This document shows, one piece after another, positions 26,971-40,516 of a stretch of 64,000 nucleotides of DNA. The position numbers and the translations under genes are program-made. Every line of letters begins with the position of its first letter. Positions within the stretch are counted from its first letter, which is position 1. Origin of the DNA: Druceiella hillmani (lineage: Eukaryota > Arthropoda > Insecta > Lepidoptera > Hepialidae); NCBI GenBank assembly GCA_039881145.1, contig JAYKKI010000008.1, positions 31,044,501 to 31,108,500 on the forward strand, in the 5' to 3' direction. The notes under the pieces were generated by a model. That model ran no database searches. It had not been told where the DNA came from and saw only the letters and a program-made list of their open reading frames with translations.

Positions 26971-27787
26971 CTTCTAATAGAACGTTTTTTTCTAGAATTC
27001 TTAATAGATATGAAACCCTTAGATTCGTTTTTAGAGAATGCGAGGTATTTTAAAAAGAAAGAAGTTGTTTTCGTAGTTAATATTAGGCTTGGAATTTTAA
27101 CTGTTTATCGAAAATCATTTAATACCGAATTAAGTTACATTTACATTTAAAGAAAAAGTAGATATTATCGTCTCCAACTAAATAGGTTTAAAAAAAATTA
27201 AATTGCCTCCTAAATGTTTACCTGCCTCTAAAATGTTTTACCTAACGATTAAATCTTCTAACAGAACATTATTTTTTCGCCTTCTTCTCAAATCCGTTTT
27301 AAAAAAAGTATTTTAGAAAGAAGGAAGTTGGTTTCGAAGTTAACATTAACCTAAGTATTTTAATTGTCTATCGACAATCATTTAACACCAGCTTAAATAA
27401 CATTGACATTTAAAGAAAAGTATATTTTATCGCCTCCATTAAATAGGTTTAAAAAGAAATCAAAGTGTCTCCTAAATTTTTAAGGGTTTAAAATGTTTTA
27501 CTATAAAATCTCCTAACAGAACATTATTTTCTTACCTTCTTAATAGATAGAAAACCCTCGGATCCGTTTTTAAAGAAAGCAAGATATTTTATAAAGAAAG
27601 AAGTTGTTTTCGAAGTTACCATTAGCCTAGGTATTTTAACTGTCTGTCGACAATAATATAATACCAGCTTAAGTAATAATGACATTTAAAGAAAAAGGTT
27701 TTCGCCTTTATTAAATAGGTTTAAAAATAAATTAAATTGTCTCCTACATTTTTATGTGTTTGTAAAATGTTTTACCAAACGAAATTT
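26971..27787 (+). repeat. Three tandem diverged units of about 255-285 bp
   Basis: Units begin near 26,971, 27,255 and 27,509, each at 'ct(t/c)ctaa(t/c)agaac'. Each then runs through shared landmarks: 'aaagaaagaagttg', an 'acatttaaagaaaa' block, 'aaataggttta' and a final 'aaaatgttttac'. Divergence is perhaps 15-25 percent by eye. This looks like a short satellite array or an old local duplication, and it is non-coding. Confidence 0.8.
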
Positions 27788-27789
27788 TA

Positions 27790-28428
27790 TTAATTCATAA
27801 CATTAAGAAAATTGGAGCGATGCAGTGGTCCGAGACGACGTAACTATGTGGTCTGACCGCCCTTTCGCCGGGCCTTTCTGAGCTTTTAAATGTCAAAGCA
27901 GAGCGCTTGTCTACAAGTTTTCTCCATTAAGTTTGTTAGGACGAGCGGACGCAGGACGAATGGCGTCTGTGTAATATATATTCGCATACTACGACGTGAC
28001 GGATGGCATATCGCGGAAGTGCTTGAATGTTTTCTTTTTCTATTTTTGCAACTAAGGAAAACGAACTTAGTTTTTTTTCTAAATAAAGTCCTAGATTTAA
28101 GGCGCAGAAAGGTTTCGTCGAGCTATGGAAAGTATTAACCGCCCCAGTTCAGTAATAAGTTATGGTAAATTTCATCTTCCACGGCACTCTTTCATTAATA
28201 AACTGATCTAAAAGTAGATATTTCGTATGTTGATTTTCTTATGTATTAACCGATAAAGAGCATTACTTAAATATTATTATTTTCCAACACATTTACCAAA
28301 GCTTAATTTTTCATAACCCAAACATTTTAAATAGACTAAGATATAACATTTTGTAAACACACATATTATTACTGACTTTCTAAAGATGAGAAAATTAGAA
28401 TGTTAATCGAAGTTTTAGAACAAGCATA
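27790..28428. other. AT-rich DNA without recognised features
   Basis: An 82-codon frame at 27,890-28,138 has no family resemblance and I do not support it as a gene. Its sequence is more balanced in composition than its flanks. Confidence 0.4.
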
Positions 28429-28429
28429 A

Positions 28430-28928
28430 TCTATATCTATAATAAAATCGTAAAAAAACTGAATCTCTACATTGAATATTTTAATGAAAAGAAGTGCTAT
28501 CTACAAACACGCTGCTAAGCCTAAAACAACAGTTTTTAGAATTTTTAACAGTTCATCTGTTTGTCGGTTTGTCACTTTGTCTGTGCGCAATTCGTTGTGT
28601 ACGCTGATGTCAGCAACACCTGAAACCATTTGAATGCGATTTTCAGTGATGTTTTTATATTAGCTTGGGCTAAAATTTTGGGTTTTGTTTCATTTCAATC
28701 GGTTCACAAATAAAAAAAAACGTCAATCTTAGTTTACAGTCATCGTGCACCTTAATATCAGAACCGACGGAACCGATTTAACACCATCTATTGGCGTTTT
28801 TCGTAAATTTTATACATTATTATTTTGCTCATAGGGTTCTGAGGAAAAAAATTTAAAAAAACACAAGCTATTCCTAATAACTTTTCTTACTCCGAATTCC
28901 ACGCGAACGAAGTCGCGGACACAGCTAG
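28430..28928 (+). mobile_element. Non-autonomous Helitron
   Basis: The element begins with TC (28,430) after a host A and ends with CTAG (28,925-28,928) before a host T, the A|T insertion site used by rolling-circle Helitrons. Close before the end is the expected terminal hairpin, cgcga at 28,902-28,906 and tcgcg at 28,913-28,917. The 3' end 'gcgaacgaagtcgcgg...cagctag' is characteristic of a family abundant in moths and butterflies. At 499 bp it encodes no Rep/helicase and would depend on proteins supplied elsewhere. Confidence 0.85.
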
Positions 28929-28929
28929 T

Positions 28930-29880
28930 ATCTAAATATATTTCGAAAATTTCTAACACTTTACAATTAAATTATGCTATTGATAACTAGGTGGTTTTTA
29001 CAAAGAGAATGCTTGAAGAAAAAGAATGTAAAGGATTTCGATTTCATCAAATACCTACGTTTTATCTTTTTAGTAATTATTTAATTTGGACAATAATCGA
29101 TGCTCGAATCACACGAGACATCGTGTGTCGTCTGTCTCTTTTCTCAATGGTATTTTGATTGAATTAACGGTATTATGTGGATGTTCATTCGGTCTTTAAT
29201 ATAAGTTTACATAAAATACCTTATTTTTGTGGACATAATGTTAGACATACTTTCGAAAATTGCCTTAAGACTTCGTGACTGACTTGGAAATACTTCTTTT
29301 CCTCTTGCTTTACACACTTTTCTTTTTCTTTCGTTTCTTTTCATTTACGCTACATAAAGTTTTTACATCTCCTGTTCATTTGCGTAGGTAATTGTAGTTA
29401 AGAGCGATATTAGATATTTTCACTTAAAGTAATTGTGAAAATTATGAATGGGCGTTTATTGTGATAAATCTGAATTTTTATTAGTCTTCAGAGTTCTCGT
29501 AAGTTGCTCGAATATTATATTACACTATCATATTATTTTATACCTATATATGACAGAGTGTATGAAGTGCCATATTAAAACCATCTGATAATATAGTCTG
29601 TATTCTAACCAGAGCGTAACTCTCATTTGGACTGAACGTGGATTATGATCTATAACTCTTGTTATTTCTATAACTGTCATATGTCATATAATATGGTCAT
29701 TATTTTTATACTTGTGTCATTTTTACAACTTTCTTATCATATGGCATAGTAACTTAAGTCCTATGGTAGGCAAATTTTGTATTTGAAAACTTTTCTTTGT
29801 CACATAAAAATTATGTAGTGCTGTAATTATGAGTTCAGGGAGCGTATACATGGTTTACGAATGTGTTATTTTACACATCT
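28930..29880. other. AT-rich DNA without recognised features
   Basis: Nothing supportable is seen on either strand. Confidence 0.5.
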
Positions 29881-30014
29881 AAATGGTTCAAATTTTGGAA
29901 AATCTTTTTTAATCACCAAACGAATATGCATCGCTTATATATGAGGGATCTTATGTATAAGCGACGCATATTCGTTTGGTGAATAAAAAAGCTTTTCCAA
30001 AATTTTAACCATTT
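29881..30014. repeat. Near-perfect palindrome, arms of about 66 bp
   Basis: The left arm starts aaatggtt at 29,881 and the right arm ends aaccattt at 30,014. About 60 of 66 positions pair, with a loop of only about 4 nt. Such a structure is typical of a foldback MITE or a hairpin that can give rise to small RNAs. No target-site duplication is evident. Confidence 0.85.
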
Positions 30015-33000
30015 ACAGTTAAATTACAAATATTTCTACAGAACAAATTAAGTAATATATACTTAATCTATATTTACGTTATTTAACGCGTATATAAAAA
30101 TGTCATTGCAAAAGCTAACGATTGCTACTCGCTACGATCCCTTCTTGTTTTAAATTACAATACTTTAGTCCGAGTGCCGCCATTTTATCCTAGCAGGCAG
30201 GTAATATAAATTATGACCGATTAAATTTAATAATCACATATAATTCAGGCAAAGCCGGTATAACAATGAAAAACATTTGCATTTATCGCGGCGGTACGCG
30301 CGCGGACGCACCGCGACGCACCGCGCCACCCGAAATAATATTAAAATACAGCAGAACGAATGCGAGGTCGGCCGGGCCACCATAACCCTTTTTATTTTAT
30401 TCAATATTAAGGGCCGCTCCCGCGGGGCGCGTAAATAAAATAAATTGCGAAAATTTATCAGGAGCAAAAGTGAAGGTTTCCGGTCGGGCGGCGCCCGCGA
30501 CAAGTGTACGCAAGAATGACATTTTGTTTTACGGGAAAAATGGGTGTTTGCCGGTCGTAAAATTAAATTATTCATCATCAGTCTTCGTCCCGGGACGCGG
30601 CGCGAACCGCAGCGTCATGGCGCGTGACGTCCGCGCGCCGCGCTCGACCGCAGACGCGCCGCGCCGCCGACGTCTTGATCCTTGGCTGATGCTTATCGCA
30701 GATTGCCATTAGAGATACGCGTCTTCGATCCAAGCTCTACTATCTCAATCGATACAAAAAACGATGGAGTTGAATGACCGAGTATCTTTAATTGTCTTCA
30801 ATAATTTTTGTTTATTTATTCACCTTGATAAAGACGGAAAGTATCGGACAATTTCTTATAGACACGTAGCGTTCCTTAATTTACGTTATTTTTGTTGTAA
30901 CATTTGTAGTAAGTAGTAAAAAGAATGTAATGTAAAAAAGCAAGAAAAAAAAGTCTGGGTATCAAATATTTTTAGAGAAAATTAATTTAGAGGTTATTAA
31001 TTAGTCACAGAACAAATTGAAATGCTTTCCAGGATTTTTGGCCACTCTGTTTGATCGTGGGTCATATAAAAACTACCAAATAAATAAAATTATAAGTTTC
31101 ATTGTTACACTTTTCCAATAGCATTCAGTATTTTTGGAATTGTTGTTTTCTATCTGTCCCTCGGTATACTTTATTTTTTTGTACTATTAAAATACTAAGC
31201 AATTTAAATGAAGTGTTAGGTATTGCATTTATTAAAATTAAATAATAAAACTGACGTATTCCTTAGGGTAGCAAATTGACGTAGGGTAACAAAAAATTAA
31301 TAAATTAAGAAAGAATTTATAATCATAAAAAAATTATAACCAAAAAGTGTCGCGTCTACTAACTATCACAACATGATTATTTAACCATTGACTACGTATC
31401 TCATTGTAACCGATAACTGGATTAAGACACTAGTTCAGTCTGTTATGAAGCTAGTTTTAAAAGGCTATTAAAAGCAAGCTACTATGAAAATAGGCATATA
31501 TACAGTTAGTTAAAAGCAATAGTAATTATATGTTTCACATTTCTTAAGTTATTTCTTTGCCTCATAATTTTACCGAAAATTATTGAAAAAAGCATGAAAA
31601 AGTCTTTAATACGTTCAATATAAATTTATTTCACTTACCGAAAAAATCGCTGAAATTAATAAGAAAATTACATATTTTAAAAATATTTTTCACATTACTA
31701 GAATTCGAAAATATCCCAGCTGATTTTGGAGATCGGAAAAATAATTTTTCATGACTTTTACGTCTCTATAAAGGTATTGAGATCAGTTTATACGGTGATT
31801 CGTCTCTCACTGAAAAAATTGTTAATTATGTGCGTTTGTATGTTTGCGTTATTTTTGTTTGCTTGTACCTATATGAAATTTACATACTTTTTACTATTCG
31901 TGAATTTCAAAATAATTTATTTAAATAAATGTTTAATGATCTATATCAAAATAGAGTACAAAATAAATTTTTGATAACAAGTATCTAATAATTAACGTAA
32001 TTATAATAATTACACAAAATAAAAGAAAAAAGATTTTACGATAAATTTTGCACTAATTTATTATTACATAACAACTTATTAGAACTAATCTAACATTGAA
32101 AAGTAGGGCACGAAAATTATACAACGAACTTATATTTAACTTTTGGGTCTTACATTTGTGCACATAGGTAATTACTTTAAAATGACCCAATAACAACGTT
32201 TTTTTGGAAAATTCGCAGATTTAAAATGAATTCCCACAAAGAGAATCATTGAGTTAGATGCTCAACACCCATATCGGCGCCCTCGTTAAGCGAAAGTATA
32301 AAATTATTTTTAAAAGAATATCGGAGACGCGAGACGCAAGGTTCGAGCGATCTCGGTTGATCTAAGACGTGTTTTGTCCGTCGTCAGATCGCGAGAGCGG
32401 CTCACCCTTTTCTTTTCCCTTTTGAAGCCCGCGTTCGAATGATAGATGGCTCTCGAGCGGCGCGCCACATCTCCATACTCGCCTTCAAAGGGTCACTCGC
32501 CGCTTCTTTTTCAACAGTGGCTTACGTAATAGAATCCATCAGTCTTATTTCAGGTACCTTGCCAACATATTGCCTTCGAGACGAAAAGAAGCCTTGTAAA
32601 ACGGTCGCAGGGAGTGAATGGCGAGATATTTTTGCGTATAAATATATCAGTGGTCAGCGTGTAGGTAGTAGTCTTAGGCATTCGTCGTCGTGGGGGATGT
32701 GCGTACCTACATAAGTAACTACTTCCACTTGGCCGCCGGCCCCGTGTTATGTAACGTAAGTTTCGGAGAGTTCGAATTGGGTACATAAAAGCTATGATAT
32801 ATAGAGGTGCTGTAAATAATAGGAGAATCGTTAGGTATCTGAAATATTCACGTAAAATTGAGAAGTTCCTAATTGTTGTTACCTTAACAGAATATTATGG
32901 ATGTTACCATAAAAGTGTAGGTGATTTCGCATGTAAATAGTAAATAAGTGAACTAATCTTATTTTTTATAAGCGGTATTCCAAAATAAGTTGTTACTTTA

Positions 33001-35515
33001 GAAACATTTTAATTGAAACTTGCAATATGAGCCAGTGTACAAAGTTAATGGATATCGACGTCGGCCAAATAAGTGATCAGTAAAACATTAATTGTTGTTT
33101 TATTTGTCATGGTACATTATAGTTTTTTTTATGTTGATATCGTAAAACTTTATTTAATCTGTGCACATATCACAATGTGTTTTAGGAACATGGTTTCATT
33201 GAGACATGGTTACAAAAAAATTTAAAAATTATGTCATGTTTTATATAATGTTACCTAATGTAACATTTTGAAAAAATAAAGATCCATACCGATTAAAGAA
33301 AGTTGCAGGAGGTAAAATAAAAAAATATAAACGATTCAATTAATTTTAGTGACATATTTAAAATTACTATTGCCAACCCAAAATTACAAGAAATAATGGC
33401 GCATTTTACTTGTAGTGACAGCTATAGGATTGACTTGAATTTGTCACCATAATTGATTTTACCTCAGATATAAATTTTTTTCGGTTCACAATTCGGTCCA
33501 CCGGGGGGCATAAAACAATTAATATTTGAAGAAATTGGCTTCTCCGACTTCGGCATTTCGACTCTTTCCCACATATCATAAATATTAGTTGACGATGATG
33601 AAATTAAATTTTTACAATAGGGTATTTGACTATATTTTTTATTACTGAAATAGAATAAGTAATAACATTAAAAACGGTTAAAATAAATATATCGTACCTA
33701 GTACTTTTCATTACAAAGTTATAAGGACTTAAAAATTGGCGATTGACGATTCCAGCGAAATCGCCCCATAAAAACACGACTGGCTTATGACGTCACTGCC
33801 CAGTTATGTAGCATTCATTATAAAGGAGTTTGTTAAATATTTTTAGTATCTCGTTATAGCGTTGAAGTTATATATTGCATATTATAATTTTCTCATTTTT
33901 TGTGTGGAAACTAAATTTATAATAACTTCTTCAATTTAACGAACAAAAAATTGACACATTTCCTATTTAGAAGTTTCGATTAAATGTTTGTTATATGTGT
34001 TATTTTTTTCCTCATAAGGTTTTTTTAAACCTACTCTGCAGTTTTAAAACATTCTTACAAAAAATATCGACATCAGTCAAATACTCGATTGCAATGTCCT
34101 GGTTGTTTAATTTGGTTAACTAGTCAGTTTCAAATATTCTCTTTGTAACTGGTCAATACTTCGTCAAAATCCACTTTATCCAAAGTCACAATTTAAGAGT
34201 TAAAAACATTTGCTTGTGCGAAATTACTTTTTATCCTCCTGGGTAACTAATGGTCCATGTTTGGTTGATATTTTACATTAACCACCACAACTAAGAATTA
34301 ATAATTGACAATTGTGTTAAAGAGTATAAAGATTATACTCTTAAAGCGAAGAAATCAAGTACCTAATCATTATGTGCTTACATTTTTAAATATAGCCAGT
34401 ACAGATAATGACTATTATTTTGATTCAATCGTTATATCCGAAATAGTTTTATATGTAATAGTTTTTATGATTACTATATGTTACAATAAAACTTTTAAAT
34501 TTTTGAGGAAAATTGAAGCAATAAAGTTTGCTGAATTGAATCAAAATGAGTTTCGGGGGCTACCTACGTATAGCATTCAATTTTTAATTAAGATTTCTTT
34601 CGACAGCACATTCTTTTGTAATCTACTTTGGAATCTAGATACGGCCTAATAAGTACTGTAGGTAAATCAACTGAGCCCATTCCGCAGCGACCCCGACATT
34701 CCGAAGCTGCCCGGTGAGACCTTCTGCCTCCGTACCTGGGCAGTAGTTGAAAACCGATATACAAAAAAGTATCATTTCGTTATTCAATAATCACTCCCAA
34801 ACTGACAGCGCATAGACATGATGACGCCGATCGAAACTAAACCAAATCGACCGAAAGCTTTGAGCGTCCGCGGAGAGCGCGCTCCTTTATCCGCCCGTCA
34901 GAGCACCGCACTGACGAGCACGCTGTCATAGTTCACGGGCACCGGGGATATTTGTTATAATTAACGCCGAGCCGAGATCTTCGAGCGATAAATAAATTGT
35001 TAAGACATCAATTTAAGAGAACGAAGGGGAGTTTTGATAAGTCGCGTCAGAATTGACAGATATTATGTTCGGGCGTGCGGCGCGGCGGTGCTGTGTGTGG
35101 TGCGCCGTGTCCGTATGTGGCGCTCGTTACGTGCAAGCGATATCGTACTGTACGATTTTATTCAATCATTAGGAGTGGATGATATGTATTGTGATATAAA
35201 CTTCTACTATAAATGCATACAGAGAGAGGAAGAGAGATGATCCAGGATTTTATAACTAGGCACCTTTGATTAGATACTTATTCACCTATTATTTCCAAGA
35301 ACGCATTGAAATACTTTTATGGTAACAAAATCTTAAGATCGTGATATCATTATGTAAGTAATTGAGATAATCGAAATAGGAATAAAATATACTGTTTTAT
35401 GCTTCACGTATTGTTGACATTGATATCGCATCAAATAATTTGACAGTATCTAGAATCTCAAATCCATCTTCACTTTGGCACTGGGATGAATATGGTGGCA
35501 TATTATTTTTTTAAT
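30015..35515. other. Unique DNA with several CpG-rich islands
   Basis: No gene is supported. GC-rich islands lie at about 30,270-30,700, 32,270-32,500 and 34,830-35,130, each with sharp edges and many CpGs. The open frames inside them on both strands have no recognisable family and are probably by-products of low AT content. The islands would fit promoters, 5' untranslated exons or conserved enhancers. Confidence 0.4.
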
Positions 35516-35518
35516 TTG

Positions 35519-35572
35519 AATGTGTGTGTGTGTGTGTGGGGCGCGAGTGCACGCGCGGGTGTGTGTGTGTAT
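35519..35572. repeat. (TG)n microsatellite with GC-rich centre
   Basis: Two TG runs flank 'gggcgcgagtgcacgcgcg'. The alternating purine-pyrimidine sequence could adopt Z-DNA. Confidence 0.8.
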
Positions 35573-35574
35573 TT

Positions 35575-38500
35575 GTGTAAAACGTGTGTCCTGAATTTTA
35601 TGGTATTTGCTCACAATCAACTGACAACAGTCGGCTCTCGTACGTAGCTGATGTACATGGTGCTCTTTAGGTGGGAGAAAATAAAATTTAATTAAAATAA
35701 ATTCAAAATCTCGCTTTGTAAGTATTTTCTTCTATATAACTCATAACTTTATATGAAAATGACTGCTCGTCCTGGCTTGCTCGAGAAAAATGATATTGTC
35801 CAGTGGCGGTCTTTTCTAAAGGGCTCTGAAGCAGTATCTAAATATAAAAGAAGAATCGACCGTTTCCATTTCGTTATTTAGCTATACGTAAATCGTAGAA
35901 CAAATTTTATTTATTTTTTTTTAATTTTAAGTATAAAGTCAGCCCGATAAAATTAAACTGACCAAAATGCGTATTAAAAACAAATTCCCTAGTACATTTC
36001 AGTACAAAATGAAATAAAATAAGTGTTGGTAAAAGAGATGTTTTTTCGAGTACCTTTTTATTACAAATATTATTATAACATAAACATTTATTTACATTAC
36101 TAAACATTTTCTATTAAAATTATCTTACGAAAAACTGTATATCCTTAAAGTTGAAGTCCTTGAATTAAATGTAATCGACGCTAAATGAAAAATTATGGAT
36201 CTATTCCGAGCACGTGTTTAAGCGATGACAATATCCGAACAGCGGCGCGACACGGTGTGCAAAAGACGAAGAATGCAATCTGTCTTGCTTTCTCCCTCAC
36301 GCTCGTTAGTTATAATTGAATCCTAATAATATATGTATACGTTCTATGGCCATCCATCAAAATATTACTTAATGAATTCAGTATTCAGTTTAAAATATTA
36401 AATGGGACGAATTATTGTCGTGTCCTAGAAAAGTGGTATTAAAGAATTTGAGGCAAAATTATTCAATGAAATATCAAAGTTTGACACATTATTTTAAAAA
36501 TTTTATTAATAACAACTGGTATATTTTTGGTTCTAACCAAGTTAAGGCTTTCTTGTTTTTCTTGTTTAATTTATTTTAGATCCGATATATAGTTATTGAT
36601 CTCAAACATTTAAACAAGAAAATAAAAAATACTTAGTAATTTATGTTATAATAAATTAAATGTCATAAAGTGGCATTATTTGGTAAAAACAATATTCGGA
36701 TGACAATATTACAATTAGATAATTTACGGACATATATTCAAAATTATATAATTTTAATCTTTTAAAATTTTAATAGGAAATGAATCCGGTGGTTTAGTAG
36801 AGTGCTATTGAAAAATATTGACTGACAGCGAATTTAACTATTGGCTCTCTGTTTTTACAAGAAAAGCTTCACGAAGAAATTTTTAATGTGTTTTTATTTA
36901 TTGGACATTGTAATAATGTATTGCCTTATGTAATTGCCTTTACCTAATCAGATATTTTTTTCTAATTTGGGACGTAAATTTACTTAAAATGTCGATTATA
37001 TCGGCGTCTGTCAATAACAGAAAAAACAGCACCACTTACTGTTGTTTGGTGTCCATTTACGCATATAAATGAACGAGTGAAGTAAACTAACTTCAAGAAA
37101 CTAATAAAAGTCTGAAACTTGATATCCAAGGTTTTACATGAAATGAGCTCATATAGTTTAATCATCATTGTGACCATAGATGGTGTCCTCCCATAATTTT
37201 GACCCACCAAGCGCCACTGGTATTGTCAACGATTTTGTTATTTAGTCGAGCACAGAACCTTATTGAACAATGGTTTAAAAGGAAAACGAGTATAATGTAG
37301 AGTCCATAATAATTAGGCATATACTTTATTTTAATGTGGCTAAAATGATTTAAATTTTAATCAGAGAGATCAAAGTTTTAAATCAATGAAAGACCCACTC
37401 ACTTCAACTCCCCTCATTTAGATCATCATCACTCGGTACCCATACTTTCTAACAAGGTATATTCGAGTATGTCCATTTGTACGATATAAACTACGCATAT
37501 GCGTAATAATGTGTGAAATGTTTAGGTCAATTAGATAATCCATTGTTATACCAAATTCAAAATAATAATAATAATAGTTTAATTCATTTTTTTTATAATT
37601 GCTTAATATGTCAAAATACTAGACTAAATCGATTGAATAACTAGTGGCTTAATAAATCAGCGATATTAATCGGCACTTTCCAACAATTTTCAGGGCAGTG
37701 TTCTAGATGATCATATTAAGTGATTTAATAACAAATCGAGTTTTGCATTTATACGTCTATAGTATTAAAATATTAACGCTGTTTAGTTCGCCAAAAAACT
37801 TCTTAGTTTAAAACTATCTAAAGAAGATAAGTATGACACGTAGTTAAAACAATTTGCCCATTTCTAATTTTGATATGAAAATAAATTAATATAGTTCGTG
37901 AGCGATTATCGAGTACTTAGGTAGTATGAAATGTATTAGTTCAACTGCAACGCGATGCAAATGACGACGATGAAGGCGATGCAATGAAAGACCAGACGTA
38001 TTAGTTAATAATTGCATTGACATCATGAACAAAATTTAATTTGAAAAACACGCACACGCAAAGTAAACATTTGATAAATGGCATTATGGTTGTGAAGGCG
38101 CGTCTCACCGCCGCTCTCACCCGCCGCCCGGTTAAACTTAGAAGTGATAAATTCGAGACAGCGGCAGACAGAACTTCGCGACAAAAACGCATTAAGCCCG
38201 CCGCTTAGATACCCAAGGCGCACGCACCGTGTACTTTCCACTGCTCTAAGTAATTCTTATGATTAATGATCGGATTATTCAATTAAGAGGGGCAGGTGGG
38301 CGGGGCGGGGCAGGAAGAACTTCCCTTTGTCTCGGGGTTGGCTTGAGACAAATGAGCGGACGGCTTCTCCGGGCGACTATTAGGTAGGCCGTGGGGGAGC
38401 TTCTTGCGAGGGTGGCGAGGTCGTAAGATGGATTATCGGGGTTGAGTTTGAAGTTTTTTTTCTGCAAAGTGCCGGTATGCAAGTGCGTCGGTAATTATCG

Positions 38501-40435
38501 AATAGATGGACCGCGATATTAAATTGGACAGTGGCGGTGACAGCGGGTACTGGCCGAATTTATGGCCGGATGGTAAAGAAGAGTGTTTGAAATTCAATTT
38601 TCCTGATAGATGCAATTTCAAAGTTTGAATCGAATTTATGTTGACGTAACAAATAATCATATTAATGTGTTTTATTAGAGATATTTAAGGAAATTTATGA
38701 AGCTGGAAACCATGAAAATGTTTGATGGGAACTAAAAATATATTTAGTCACTTTCATAAATTTTCCTTAATATGTGGTTATAAGATTTAACTATGCAAGA
38801 ATTTAGAGACATGAATCACGATAAAGTCTCGGCGTGACCTTAATATTGAAATTTCCATTCCAATATTCTATAATTATCTAGAAAACTTACCATTCGTATT
38901 AAAAATAAACATATCTTATGTATTAATTTTTACTAAACGTAAAAATATGTTGCACATTAGTGACAACTTTTGCAGATTTTGCAATTGTCCTTACAAGAAA
39001 CGAAAATTTATAGCCATTATTGGTTTCTTTATTCTAACTAAACTCGCTAACGCCACATCTCAACTCCACTGAAGCAGTAAATTAAAGTACACATATGTAA
39101 AAGTAAATTAAAGTACACATATGTATAAAACACGAGACGCCGTCTCAGGTACATCTTTAAATCTCTACATCGACCCGATACAAATCCCGACAGCGAATCA
39201 ACATAAAACCATCCACACACGCCTTATTTACTAAACTATCGTCCCAAGATTATGTTCCCACTCCAGCGGCTCACACGTCGCTATAAATATCCGACCCCAT
39301 TGTCTTAACTAAGTGTCAACCAATAAAAACAAAGCGCGACCAAAATAGAACAAAAGCTGCGGACCAATAAGAGCGCAGTACGCCTCCACATTCGTATCGC
39401 GGCTCTCTGATCAAGATGCATCGCCATTGGCTTGAAAAAAAAAGCGGTTTAGTTCCTCCCCGCGCGCCGCCCGCGTCCTAGAGCCGGCTCGCTAGGGCCC
39501 GGCCGCTAAAACAAAGGGGGCCGACGGCTAACACTAATTATTACGTAGTTTGCGTCTAATGTAATAAATTTATTCGCAATGCGGCGCTGCTAGGGGAGTT
39601 TACTTAACTTGTTATTCATGGACATAAATTTAAGACCTTGTTAGATTGTTATTAAGAATATTTCCTTGGGTTCGGGTCGGAATTATAATTACTGCGCGCC
39701 GAGATTAGTGGAGCGAATTGGTGGGGCTGCCGTTTGGGGGAGGGTTAGGACGGGTTTGAAGTAGGACGTTGACTACTTGTTTGGTGAAGTCATGATGAAG
39801 TCGTACAGTTTCTTAGAGACGTATTAAAAGAATGCAGTTAGTCGCCCGCTTTGCTCGAAATTCATGTTTTTAGTTTAATTCTAATGCCCTTCGAGGACTG
39901 AGTAAGTATTAACTAAGTATTTTGAACATGCAAGATAACTTAGCCAAATTTAAATTTTACTAAGTTATTCTTTTTTAAAAGCTTTTAATTTTCTCTAAAT
40001 GCTTAGGTGCTTCAATACTACTGTCGTTTCAATAAGTAAATGAAGATAATATTTATAATATTAATAATTCGTTAAAATATATCTACTTATAAAAAAATAT
40101 TAAAAATCATGGCAGTCCTCATAAAATGTATGATTTATAAATGAAATTTTATCTGATACTCGATGGATTTTATTCGAGTGGATATTTATTCTTGTGCAGA
40201 CTTATTTTCGGTAAGCCTAACTTTTCAATTTTAGACTTCGCTCTCGCTGATTAGACACTTTTATTTCCAGGTGATGGTTTGCCGAATAATCGTGACCATT
40301 GCTCAAAGCCGGCACATTATCTTCGTCTTCGGCAAAGTATCTCTACTCCATCTAACAGGCAAAACGTCCACCTAAAGCACATGTATGTAAAACGATCATG
40401 CACGCTCACACCGCCTATGTAGACTAAGTACACGA
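35575..40435. other. Unique DNA with CpG islands at 38,090-38,430 and 39,230-39,740
   Basis: No gene is supported. The 39,290-39,530 island holds two direct CCAAT motifs (accaataaaa, accaataaga), one inverted (ccattggct) and a 'ctataaatat' TATA-like site at about 39,283, so it resembles promoter architecture. A 24-bp direct repeat occurs at 39,076-39,099 and 39,102-39,125. Confidence 0.4.
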
Positions 40436-40437
40436 GC

Positions 40438-40440
<3 letters not shown>

Positions 40441-40515
<75 letters not shown>

Positions 40516-40516
40516 G
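40441..40516. repeat. (TA)n microsatellite
   Basis: Almost pure TA with three tg interruptions, directly before a short GC-rich block (40,555-40,600). Confidence 0.95.

Noticed and set aside
26971..27787. CRISPR-like array
   Set aside because: Units of about 270 bp diverge along their full length with no constant short repeat or unique spacers, and the genome is eukaryotic.
30234..30712. Overlapping 114- and 80-codon frames in a GC island
   Set aside because: Stops are rare in GC-rich DNA. The frames overlap on opposite strands and neither resembles a known family.
34305..34649. 114-codon frame on the plus strand
   Set aside because: The composition is that of AT-rich non-coding DNA, with no domain, no splice context and no promoter signal.
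38001..38660. Several 60-76-codon minus-strand frames in GC-rich DNA
   Set aside because: They overlap in different frames, lack family resemblance and are explained by local composition.
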